A stretch of 64,000 nt of DNA from Erythrobacter sp. (GTDB lineage Bacteria; Pseudomonadota; Alphaproteobacteria; Sphingomonadales; Sphingomonadaceae), in contig NZ_CP050265.1 of the NCBI RefSeq assembly GCF_011765465.1, forward strand, positions 434,001-498,000, read 5' to 3'. Each line of letters begins with the position of its first letter. Position 1 is the stretch's first letter. The notes under the pieces were generated by a model. The model worked only from the letters and a program-made list of their open reading frames with translations, made no database searches and was not told the origin of the DNA. A program made the translations under genes and the position numbers. Shown in pieces: positions 16,810-28,074 of the stretch.

Positions 16810-18975
16810 TCAGCCGCCGTCGCGTTCGTCCATCAGGCGCTGCATCAGGTAGACGTGCTGGAGCGCCTGCAGCTTGGCGCGCTGTTCATTGTCCACGCCG
16901 CCCGAGTGGCCGCCGGTCATGTCCTCGAAATAGTAGTAATCATGGCCCTGCGCCTTGAGCTTGGCCGCGCCCTTGCGCGCGTGGGCGGGGTGGGTGCGGT
17001 CGTCGGCGGTCGAGGCCCACAGGAAAGGCACGGGATAGTCCTCGTCCTCGGCGATCATCTGGTAAGGTGAATAGCCTTCGATCCAGGCGCGCTGTTCGGG
17101 AATGCGCGGGTCGCCGTATTCGCCGATCCACGAAGCGCCGCGTCCGATCAGGTGATAGCGCAGCATATCGAACAGCGGGATCTGAACGATCGCCGCGCCG
17201 AACAGGTCGGGCCGCTGGGTGAAGGCCGTTCCGACCAGCAGGCCGCCCTGCGAGCCGCCCTGGATGCCGAGATGTTCGGGCGAGGTGAAGCCGCGCTCCA
17301 CAAGGTCCTCGGCCACCGCGATGAAGTCGTCCCAGGTGCGCTGCTTGTTCTCGCGGATCGCGGTCTGGTGCCAGCCGGGTCCGAACTCGCCCCCGCCCCG
17401 CAGGTTGGCGAGGACGTAGGCCCCGCCGCGCTCGAGCCAGAGCTTGCCGGTGGTGCCGAGATAGCCGGGCAGGCGCGGTATCTGGAAGCCGCCATAGCCG
17501 GTCAGCAATGTCGCAGTGCTGCCGTCCATTGCCATGCCCTTGGGCTTGACGATGAAATAGGGGATCTTCGTCCCGTCCGCGCTGGTCGCTTCGTGCTGCT
17601 CGACCTCCATGCCAGCCTTGTCGAAATAGGAAGGCGAAGTCTTGATGATTTCGGGATCGCTGCTGCCGTCCGAATAGTAGAGCGTCGTCGGGTTGAGGAA
17701 GTCGGTGACCGTGAACATGATCTGGTCGGTTTCGTTCGAGCTTGCCGCGATGCCGACCGTGGCATTGTCAGGCAGGGCGACCTCGCGGCTTAACCACTGG
17801 CCGCCGCCGTTTTCATTGGCGACAAAATTGAACTCGAGCACCTTGCCCACGACATTGTCGAGCAGGCCGACATAGAGCGCGTTCGCGGTGATCGACCCGC
17901 CGCGCTTGGTCTGGCGCTCGCCCGGTGCCCATACCAGCGTCTTGGCCGCGCCATTGGGATCGGCTTTCCACTCCTCGAGATCGACAGCGACGAGACTGTC
18001 GGCGGGGAAGGTCTGCCCGTCCGCTTCCCATACGACATCGGTCGAAAACAGCAGGTGCCCATCGACGATGCCGTAGGGCGAGGCCATTTTCGGGATGTCG
18101 AGTTCAAGCCACTCGCCGTCTTTCCAGACGTAGTAGAGGCTTTCGTGAAAACTGATGCCCCGAAAGGCGGTGCGCGCCTGGATCGTGCCGGTCGCATCGC
18201 GCAGCAGGCTGGCGCCGGCCCAGACGTCGGTGGGTTCGCCGCGAAAGATTTCCTCTGCCTCTGAAAGGGGAGTGCCGCGCTTCCAGATACGGCTGGTAAA
18301 GGGATATTCGCTTTCGGTCAGTGTGCCTTCGCCGAAATCGCGGTTCACCAGCAGCGTGTCCTCGTCGATCCACGAGACGCTGCCCTGGCTCTTTTCGTCG
18401 ATCACGAAGCCGTCTTCGACAAAGCTCTTCGTCGAGGTGTCGAATTCGCGCATCACGGTCGCGTCCTCGCCCCCGTCGGAAAGCGCAATCATGCACTTGT
18501 TGAGCGCCGGCGGCAGGCAGGTCGAGCCCTTGTAGACCCACTCCTTTCCTTCCGCCGCAGCAAGCGCATCGATGTCGAGCACCACCTCCCACTCAGGCTC
18601 GTCGGTGCGGTAGCTCTCGAGGGTCGTGCGGCGAAGAACGCCCTTGGGGTTCTGCTTGTCCTGCCAGAAATTGTATAGCCCGTCCGGGCGGAAGGTGGCG
18701 AAGGGGATGCGGTCCTCGCTGTCGTAGATCGCGAGCGCCTCGGCCTTCAATTCCTCGAAACGCGGGTCGTTTTCGAGCGCGGCGAGGGTGCGCTCGTTCT
18801 CGGCGCGGACCCAGTCGAGCGCTTCTTCGGAGCGCGCTTCCTCGAGCCAGATGAAGGGATCCTCTTCCGGGCCGGGCACCCCGACGACGGTTTCGGTAGT
18901 GTTCTGCGCGTTCGCGCTCGTAGCGGCGGTCAGCGTCATAGCGGCTGCCAGGGCAAGGGTGGAAACAAGCTTCAA
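16810..18975 (-). CDS. Prolyl oligopeptidase family serine peptidase, exported
   Basis: A 721-residue S9A-family peptidase cleaving proline-containing peptides, exported to the periplasm by a signal peptide (STLALAAAMTLTAATSANA). The N-terminal beta-propeller region starts with EDPFIWLEEARSEEALDWV. The catalytic domain has Ser575 in GIQGGSQGGLLVGT, Asp in STADDRTHPAHA and His in MTGGHSGG. I chose the TTG at 18973-18975 because AGGAG lies seven bases upstream and it begins a clean signal peptide. No ATG fits: the frame stays open another ~30 codons upstream but that extension has no signal-like character. It lies downstream of the ATP synthase operon, separated by a terminator. Confidence 0.92.
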   Translation of the reverse strand: MKLVSTLALAAAMTLTAATSANAQNTTETVVGVPGPEEDPFIWLEEARSEEALDWVRAENERTLAALENDPRFEELKAEALAIYDSEDRIPFATFRPDGLYNFWQDKQNPKGVLRRTTLESYRTDEPEWEVVLDIDALAAAEGKEWVYKGSTCLPPALNKCMIALSDGGEDATVMREFDTSTKSFVEDGFVIDEKSQGSVSWIDEDTLLVNRDFGEGTLTESEYPFTSRIWKRGTPLSEAEEIFRGEPTDVWAGASLLRDATGTIQARTAFRGISFHESLYYVWKDGEWLELDIPKMASPYGIVDGHLLFSTDVVWEADGQTFPADSLVAVDLEEWKADPNGAAKTLVWAPGERQTKRGGSITANALYVGLLDNVVGKVLEFNFVANENGGGQWLSREVALPDNATVGIAASSNETDQIMFTVTDFLNPTTLYYSDGSSDPEIIKTSPSYFDKAGMEVEQHEATSADGTKIPYFIVKPKGMAMDGSTATLLTGYGGFQIPRLPGYLGTTGKLWLERGGAYVLANLRGGGEFGPGWHQTAIRENKQRTWDDFIAVAEDLVERGFTSPEHLGIQGGSQGGLLVGTAFTQRPDLFGAAIVQIPLFDMLRYHLIGRGASWIGEYGDPRIPEQRAWIEGYSPYQMIAEDEDYPVPFLWASTADDRTHPAHARKGAAKLKAQGHDYYYFEDMTGGHSGGVDNEQRAKLQALQHVYLMQRLMDERDGG

Positions 18976-19045
18976 ACGTCCTCTCCTGAAGGGATTGGTT
19001 GACGCGGGTGTGGCCCGCCGGTGCGGGGATGTGAAGGGGGAGAAT

Positions 19046-19078
19046 CGAAAAAGGGCGGCTGCTTCCAAAGCTGCCCTT
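19046..19078 (-). terminator. Rho-independent terminator downstream of the ATP synthase operon
   Basis: Read on the minus strand, AAGGGCAGCT pairs with AGCCGCCCTT (one G-T wobble) around an 8-base loop and is followed by a T-tract (CCCTTTTTCG). It lies about 150 bases beyond the last gene of the atp cluster and upstream of the oligopeptidase, so it should separate the two transcription units. Confidence 0.8.
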
Positions 19079-19145
19079 CTCTATGCTCTCTCGAGGTGTC
19101 TCGGCGAGAGGGGGCTCTCATCGAATTTGCTCTATGCCGAAAGAG

Positions 19146-19165
19146 GTCCCCGCCTTGGCGGGGAC
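19146..19165. repeat. Perfect short hairpin in a REP-like intergenic element
   Basis: GTCCCCGCC-TT-GGCGGGGAC is a perfect palindromic stem of nine base pairs. It is flanked by other small repeats, including GCATAGAG occurring twice on the minus strand between 19080 and 19140. It resembles the dispersed GC-rich palindromes common between sphingomonad genes. Another copy could not be found in this window. Confidence 0.55.
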
Positions 19166-19172
19166 ACGCATA

Positions 19173-19206
19173 GTCTCGACAGGCTCGGCGAGCACGGTGA
19201 AGCCGT
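19173..19206. repeat. Copy of the atpC 3' end (direct repeat of 19794-19827)
   Basis: These 34 bases match the last codons of atpC at 19794-19827 at 29 positions. Read on the minus strand in the atpC frame they encode GFTVLAEPVET, against [11 protein letters not shown] in atpC. Most differences are synonymous third-position changes. The two copies bracket the secreted-protein gene at 19230-19790, so they may mark its insertion. A REP-type palindrome that coincidentally resembles the atpC tail is the alternative. Confidence 0.55.
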
Positions 19207-19229
19207 CTGGACCGATTGATCTGCGGGGA

Positions 19230-19790
19230 TTACCCGGCCTCGATCAGGAAGGCGATCGTGACCGCATCGCTGCTTTCGCTAACGCTGTAGACATAGACAT
19301 GACCCGAACCCTCTACGGTCTTTAGAAAGACGCGAAGGCCATCGCTGTCATCGACCAAGCGATACCCCCTGATCCGCATTCCGCCTTCGAGAACGCGGCG
19401 GGTTGCGGTCGGATCGAACTCGATTGCGGAGGGCCTGATTGCAACCGTGCAACTGCGCGTCGCCGCGTCTGGCGAGACATCGATCCGTGATCCGAGAAAG
19501 GTTTGCGAAGACGTGAATTCCCATCTTGACCCGGCCTCGTCATTCCTGCGCAGACCATAAAGGCCGGGATATCGGCTCGGGCGCCCGTCACGCACGACTT
19601 GGGGGCAGAACGCGAAAACGGCGTTCTTCTCCACTTGGGAAGCCAGATCGGGATCGGGGTGAGGGATGGTCTCGAAATCGTGAGCCGATGCGGCTCCGAT
19701 CGTGAAGGAGGAAACGGCAAGCAAGGAAAGCACGGCGACCGCCCGAAGAAGCGACCGCCGCACCATGACCTTGCCGGCCGAGACGGACAT
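19230..19790 (-). CDS. Secreted protein of unknown function overlapping atpC
   Basis: A 186-residue protein I do not recognise. An N-terminal signal peptide (VAVLSLLAVSSFTIGAASA, cleavage near residue 36) is followed by a strand-rich domain with two cysteines about 50 residues apart (FCPQVV and SCTVAI), compatible with one disulfide. Its ATG overlaps the atpC stop codon by one base (TAATG), so it is translated from the atp operon mRNA. It has no known role in ATP synthase. The flanking copies of the atpC tail suggest that it entered this site secondarily. Confidence 0.72.
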   Translation of the reverse strand: MSVSAGKVMVRRSLLRAVAVLSLLAVSSFTIGAASAHDFETIPHPDPDLASQVEKNAVFAFCPQVVRDGRPSRYPGLYGLRRNDEAGSRWEFTSSQTFLGSRIDVSPDAATRSCTVAIRPSAIEFDPTATRRVLEGGMRIRGYRLVDDSDGLRVFLKTVEGSGHVYVYSVSESSDAVTIAFLIEAG

Positions 19791-20047
19791 TACGTCTCGA
19801 CGTGCTCCGCGAGAACGGTGAGGCCGTTCGCGCCGACTTCGGCAAAGCCGCCGCGGACTTCGATCGTCTCGGGCGCTGCGCCTTCGCTCTTGTAGACCTG
19901 CACCGCGCCGTCGCGGATCGTCGACATGAAGGGCGCGTGGCCTTCGAGCACCCCGAATTCGCCCTCCGCGCCGGGGACGACGACCATGTGGACGTCCTCG
20001 GAACGGACCAGCTTGGCCGGGGTGACGAGTTCGAAGTGGAGTGCCAT
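19790..20047 (-). CDS. atpC: ATP synthase F1 subunit epsilon, short form
   Basis: An 85-residue epsilon subunit of the F1 central stalk. The N-terminal beta-sandwich domain is complete ([60 protein letters not shown]). The C-terminal helical hairpin that inhibits ATPase in E. coli (total about 130-140 residues) is absent. Short epsilons are known in alphaproteobacteria, which use other inhibitors of ATP hydrolysis. It begins 5 bp after atpD. Confidence 0.95.
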   Translation of the reverse strand: MALHFELVTPAKLVRSEDVHMVVVPGAEGEFGVLEGHAPFMSTIRDGAVQVYKSEGAAPETIEVRGGFAEVGANGLTVLAEHVET

Positions 20048-20052
20048 CGCGC

Positions 20053-21933
<1,881 letters not shown>

Positions 21934-21934
<1 letters not shown>

Positions 21935-22803
21935 CACAGTGCCTCCGCCCCGGCGATAATCTCGATCAGTTCGGTCGTGATCGCGGCCTGACGGCTGCGG
22001 TTGTACTCGATGTTGAGATCCTTGATGAGCTCGCCCGCGTTGCGCGTCGCGTTGTCCATCGCGGTCATCGAGGCACCTTGTTCCGATGCCTCGCGTTCGA
22101 GCAGTGCACCGAAGATCTGCGTCTTGACGTAGCGCGGCAGGAGTTCCTCGAGGATCTCCTCTTCGCCCGGCTCGTATTCGACCACGGCATCATCGACCTC
22201 GCCGCCTTCCGGGGCGGGGACGGGGATGAGCTGGTTCACGGTCGGATCCTGCACCAGCGCCGACTTGAAAGTCGGGTAGATCAGGTGCGCGACGTCGAAC
22301 TTGCCGGCTTCGAACATATCGATGAGTTCGGCCGCGATCGCGTCGGCTTCGGTGAAGCCGGGGGTCTTGACCTCGCTGGTGTCGTAGCCGCCGCCGATTT
22401 CCTTGGCGAAATCGCGCTTGAGCGGCGCGCGGCCCTTCTTGCCGACGAGGTAGAATTCGATCTCCTTGCCCGCGGCGAGAAGCTCGCGCGCCTTGGCCTT
22501 CGCGGCCTTGACGAGGTTCGCGTTGAGACCGCCGCACAGACCCTTGTCGGTGTTGACCACGACAATCAGGTTGCGCCGGTCCGAGCCGGTCCCGGCGAGC
22601 AGCTTGGGCGCATTGTCGCCCGAAACGCGCGCACCGAGGCTCGCCATGACGGAGGCCAGCCGCTCGGCATAGGGGCGCGCCGCCTCGGCCGCGGCCTGCG
22701 CGCGGCGCAGCTTGGCCGCAGCGACCATCTGCTTGGCCTTGGTGATCTTCTGGGTCGACTTGACCGAGTTGATCCGGCCCTTGAGTTCCTTGAGGCTGGC
22801 CAC
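21934..22803 (-). CDS. atpG: ATP synthase F1 subunit gamma
   Basis: The rotor stalk subunit, 289 residues, starting at GTG with AGGGAGAG upstream. The N-terminal helix ([20 protein letters not shown]), the central [15 protein letters not shown] segment and the C-terminal helix ([20 protein letters not shown]) are all present. The insertion around residues 190-215 ([19 protein letters not shown]) is typical of alphaproteobacterial gamma. Confidence 0.97.
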
Positions 22804-22814
22804 CTGGCTCTCCC

Positions 22815-24344
<1,530 letters not shown>

Positions 24345-24380
24345 GTTTCGTGTTCCTTTGAGCCCTTATGGCTGTCTGGG

Positions 24381-24935
24381 TCAGGCCTTCATGGCCTGGG
24401 CAAGCGAGTTGAGACGGGTGCGGATCGAGGCGTCGATGCGCTGCGATCCGATGGTGACGACGAGGCCGCCGAGCAGGTCCGGATCGACATCGGCACTGAG
24501 CATGACGGTGCGGCCCTCGCGCGCGGTGAGCTTGTCCTTGAGCTTGGCGAGCTGGTCGTCCGAAAGCGGATGCGCGCTCGTCACCTTGGCGCTGACTTCG
24601 CCGCGCTGCGCGGCGGCGATCGCCTTGAACGCGGCGATCATGTCGGACAGCTTCGACAGGCGGCGGTTGTCCGCCAGCACGCCGAGAAAATTGGTGGTGA
24701 GCGGCGAAAGGCCGAGATGCTTGGCGACGCCCGCCATCGCCTGACCCTGCGCCCCGCGCGAGATTTCCGGATTGCCAATGAGCGCGCGCAGGTCGGCCGA
24801 TTCGGCGAGCGCGGCCCGCAGCGTTTCGAGATCGCTCTCGACCGCGGTGACGGTCCCGTTCTCGCTCGCGAGGTCGAAAAGGGCAGCGGCGTAACGCCCC
24901 GCTAGGCTGGCCTGTATACCGGCGGAAATATCCAC
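24381..24935 (-). CDS. atpH: ATP synthase F1 subunit delta (OSCP)
   Basis: The peripheral-stalk subunit joining F1 to F0, 184 residues. It starts at a GTG with AGAGGAT upstream, giving the usual [15 protein letters not shown]-terminus. The C-terminal signature [20 protein letters not shown] is intact. It is the first gene of the cluster. The divergent dioxygenase gene starts 207 bp away, and that gap holds the presumed atp promoter. I could not place its -35 and -10 confidently. Confidence 0.95.
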   Translation of the reverse strand: MDISAGIQASLAGRYAAALFDLASENGTVTAVESDLETLRAALAESADLRALIGNPEISRGAQGQAMAGVAKHLGLSPLTTNFLGVLADNRRLSKLSDMIAAFKAIAAAQRGEVSAKVTSAHPLSDDQLAKLKDKLTAREGRTVMLSADVDPDLLGGLVVTIGSQRIDASIRTRLNSLAQAMKA

Positions 24936-25142
24936 GCGCGAAAGATCCTCTTGGAGGTCCGAGAAAACGTTGCTGCGCCTCGGGCGAAAGCGGGCCTGTA
25001 AGACCCCTGCCGCAAGGCTGGCGCGCGCCTAGCACCGGGGGTGGGATGTTGCAAGCGCGTGGCGGCGATTTACTGGACAGCGCTCGCCACGCGCGGCAAG
25101 CTGCGCGGGCAGAGCCGAAAAAGGCCGCGAGGGAGAGGATCG

Positions 25143-25970
25143 ATGGAAATGACCCCGATGGCCCCGAAATGCGGGGTCGAGATCAGTGGCGTGTCGCTCG
25201 CCGGGTGCAGCGACTCCGAAATGCAGGCGATCAAGCAGGCGATCTACGAGCACGGCGTCGCCGTCTTCCGCGACCAGGATTTCTCACCGGAAGATCACAT
25301 CGCCTTCGCCAAGCGCTGGGGCGGGATCGACATCAACGCCTATTTCCCGCTCGACCCGGCCTTTCCCGAAATCGCGTTGGTGAAGAAGGCGCCGGACCAG
25401 CAGACCAATATCGGCGGGGCGTGGCACACCGACCATTCCTACGACCAGGTTCCCGCGATGGGCTCGATACTCGTCGCGCGCGTCCTGCCGCCGTCGGGCG
25501 GGGACACGCTGTGGGCGCACATGGGCGCTGCCTATGATGCGCTGTCGGACGAATTGAAGGAACGGATCGAGGGGCTCGAAGCGTTCCACACTGCCGATCA
25601 TGTTTACAAGGAAGGCGGGATCTACGCCCAGACCGACCAGGGGTCGGACCTGCGCGGGCAGGACGTGACGACGGGCGCGGTCCACCCGGTCGTCATCCGC
25701 CATCCGCAGACGGGCCGCAAGCTGCTTTATGTCAACACCGCTTTCACCATCCGCTTCGTCGGGCAGACCCGCGAGGAAAGCCTGCCGCTGCTGATGGAAC
25801 TGACGCAGGCCGCGCTGCGCGAGGACAACCAGTGCCGGCTCGAATGGAAGCCGGGGACGGTCGCGATCTGGGACAACCGCACCACCTGGCACAACGCGAT
25901 GAACGACTATCACGGCCATGCGCGCGAGATGCACCGCATAACGCTGACCGGCGAGCCGCTGGCGGCCTAG
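25143..25970 (+). CDS. TauD/TfdA-family Fe(II)/2-oxoglutarate dioxygenase
   Basis: A 275-residue non-haem iron dioxygenase that hydroxylates a small organic substrate with 2-oxoglutarate and O2. The iron ligands are H95 and D97 in AWHTDHSYD and the distal H250 in WDNRTTWHNAMNDY, with the 2-oxoglutarate-binding arginines in REMHR. The substrate cannot be read from the sequence. Taurine, 2,4-D-like and other carboxylates are known for relatives, and no sulfonate genes lie nearby. The start at 25143 follows a GGGAGAGG ribosome binding site. It converges on the next gene with six bases between stops. Confidence 0.92.
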   Translation: MEMTPMAPKCGVEISGVSLAGCSDSEMQAIKQAIYEHGVAVFRDQDFSPEDHIAFAKRWGGIDINAYFPLDPAFPEIALVKKAPDQQTNIGGAWHTDHSYDQVPAMGSILVARVLPPSGGDTLWAHMGAAYDALSDELKERIEGLEAFHTADHVYKEGGIYAQTDQGSDLRGQDVTTGAVHPVVIRHPQTGRKLLYVNTAFTIRFVGQTREESLPLLMELTQAALREDNQCRLEWKPGTVAIWDNRTTWHNAMNDYHGHAREMHRITLTGEPLAA

Positions 25971-25976
25971 GAGGGA

Positions 25977-26936
25977 TCACTTCGGCGGTTCTCCGGCCCC
26001 ACGTGTCAGTTCTGCATAGGCGGCGATCGTGAACACCTCGAGCCGATTTCCCGGTTCGGTCGGGCTCATCTCGTAAAGCCCCTTGAGGTAGGCGAGGTCG
26101 ACCAGCGTGAGCCCGGGCGGCGCTTCTTCGGGACCGAGGTGGAAAAGGTTGAGGATCGTCTCGGACTCGTCCTCGCCAGGTTGCCGACCGGGTCGCGGAT
26201 CGCCGAGAATGCGCATCGCCGCGTAGTCCGCAAGCTGGTCGAGATGGACGCCGTCCATCCTGTACGCATCGAGGACAACGACCGCGCCCGAACGCGCGAT
26301 GCTGAAATCGATATTGAACTGCGAGGGGAAACGATTGTCGCGGGAGGACATCATCTCGTTGAACAGGCTGTCCTGCTCGTAGCCGCTGAGGGGGTTGCCC
26401 GGCGGGAGGTGCCGGCCCAGCCGGTCGCGCCTTTCGGTGGTAGCCCAGCTTATCGCGGGATAGCCGCGGCGCAGCGTCGCGCGAATCCGGCGCAGGCTGT
26501 CCGAGTCCATCAGCCCCGGCCGTTCGCGGCGCATCCGGTCGATGAGCACTGCGGGCTTGTCTACCATGACGAGCGTCGCATTGGGCGCACAGCCCGGTTC
26601 GGCGACCTCCACGCCGACGAGCCGCGCCCGCATCCTCACGCGCTCGGCGATGCGCTCGCCCAGAGTCTCTCCGAAGCCGATGACGGTGACGCAGAGCGGG
26701 TCGTGATAGCGCGCCAGCGGCTGTGCGGCGGAGCGCCCGCGTGCGGCAATCGAGCGCACTGCCGAACGCACACGGTCTTCGTCGAGGTCGCGCTTACCTG
26801 TGACGACGATCGGTTCATCGCTTTCGTCCGTGCGAAGCACGAAACCGTCCGACCCGTTCGTACCGCTGTCCTGTGCAAGCAGGCGCGGGGAGGGCGAGAG
26901 GGCGAGGGCGCAGGCAAGGAATAGGACCGGACGCAT
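25977..26936 (-). CDS. Secreted protein of unknown function, paralogue A
   Basis: A 319-residue protein with a signal peptide (VLFLACALALSPSPRLLAQ). Shortly after it comes DEPIVVTGKRD, which resembles the TonB box (IVVTG) of sphingomonad TonB-dependent receptors. The rest is not a beta-barrel. It has one disulfide candidate pair (DPLCVTVIGFG and EPGCAPNATLVMVD) and a conserved LDQLADYAAMRIL helix near the C-terminus. About half the residues match the upstream paralogue B, so they are a tandem duplication. Function unknown. Confidence 0.8.
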   Translation of the reverse strand: MRPVLFLACALALSPSPRLLAQDSGTNGSDGFVLRTDESDEPIVVTGKRDLDEDRVRSAVRSIAARGRSAAQPLARYHDPLCVTVIGFGETLGERIAERVRMRARLVGVEVAEPGCAPNATLVMVDKPAVLIDRMRRERPGLMDSDSLRRIRATLRRGYPAISWATTERRDRLGRHLPPGNPLSGYEQDSLFNEMMSSRDNRFPSQFNIDFSIARSGAVVVLDAYRMDGVHLDQLADYAAMRILGDPRPGRQPGEDESETILNLFHLGPEEAPPGLTLVDLAYLKGLYEMSPTEPGNRLEVFTIAAYAELTRGAGEPPK

Positions 26937-26970
26937 TTCGCTGGCCTTCGTCCGGGGCGCCCCTGTCAGA

Positions 26971-27963
26971 TCAGCCCGGATCGCGCTCGCTCTCGCAGCT
27001 ACCCGTCTCCTCGCAGCCGAGCGCGGCGAGATCGCGATAGGCATCGATCGTGAAGCTCTCCAGCCGGGTCGAGGAGTCGTTGGGCTTCATCGCGTAGAGC
27101 CCGCGCAAATAGGCGAGATCCATCAGCGTCAGGCCCTGCGAGGCTTCGAGCGGGTCCATCCGGAACAGGTTGAGGATCGTCTCGGGCTGGTCCTCGCCCA
27201 GCGCCGCCTGCGGCTGGGGATGGCCGAGAATGCGCATGACCGCATAATCGGCGACCTGGTCGAGATGGACATTTTCGAGCTTGAAGGCATCGAACACCAC
27301 GACCGATCCGGTCCGTGCGATGGAGAAGGGTATTTCGATCTTCGAGGCGAAGCGCGCATCGCGCTGGAACAGGAGTTCGCCCGCGATCCCGGGTGCGCCG
27401 AGCCCGCCGACCCCGGCAAAGTTCTCCATTTCGTCGCCATATAGATTGCGGCGTTCGGCAACGAACCAGTGGATCGCCGGATCACCCCGGTTCAGCCCGG
27501 CGCGAATCTGGCGGAGCGCTGTCGGAGAGAAGAGGTCGGGCCGTTCCTTGCGGAAGCGATCGATCAGCACCTTGGGCCTGTCGACCATGACGACGGTCGC
27601 GTTGGGGGCGCAGCCCGGCTCGGCCAGTTCGGCCCCCACGGCTCGCGCCTGCATCCGGATGCGCTCGGCGATGCGCTCGCCCAGCACTTCGCCAAAGCCA
27701 AGCACGGCGACGCACAGTGGGTCCTGATAGCGCATCAGCGGCTCGTCGATCCTTCGCCCGCGCATGGCGATGTCGCGCACGGCCTCGCGCACGCGCTTCT
27801 CCTCGAGATCGAGATCGCCCACGACGACGATCGGCTCGCCGACGCCCTCGGTGCGCAGGTTGACGCTTGCCGGGCCGCCGGCCTCCTGCGCGGCTGCGGA
27901 GCCCGGCCCGGCGGCAAGCCCGAGTGCGGCGGCCGCGATGATGGCCCTCGATGCGAAGTTCAT
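26971..27963 (-). CDS. Secreted protein of unknown function, paralogue B
   Basis: A 330-residue paralogue of the downstream gene. It has a signal peptide (IIAAAALGLAAGPGSAAAQ), the TonB-box-like GEPIVVVGDLDLEE, paired cysteines in DPLCVAVLGFGE and EPGCAPNATVVMVD, and LDQVADYAVMRILGHP near the end. Two additional cysteines close to the C-terminus (LGCEETGSCESE) are absent from paralogue A. The start ATG at 27961-27963 is the first that gives a signal peptide. About 110 bp separate it from the protease gene on the same strand. Confidence 0.8.
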   Translation of the reverse strand: MNFASRAIIAAAALGLAAGPGSAAAQEAGGPASVNLRTEGVGEPIVVVGDLDLEEKRVREAVRDIAMRGRRIDEPLMRYQDPLCVAVLGFGEVLGERIAERIRMQARAVGAELAEPGCAPNATVVMVDRPKVLIDRFRKERPDLFSPTALRQIRAGLNRGDPAIHWFVAERRNLYGDEMENFAGVGGLGAPGIAGELLFQRDARFASKIEIPFSIARTGSVVVFDAFKLENVHLDQVADYAVMRILGHPQPQAALGEDQPETILNLFRMDPLEASQGLTLMDLAYLRGLYAMKPNDSSTRLESFTIDAYRDLAALGCEETGSCESERDPG

Positions 27964-28074
27964 GGACGTGTTCTCCCAACCCGGTGATCGCCCCCGGATG
28001 AGACACCATACCACGCCCGAGCCGCCTGAGAAGATTGCAAGACTTGCAAAGCCGAAGCGTCTTGGTTTCGCGCC

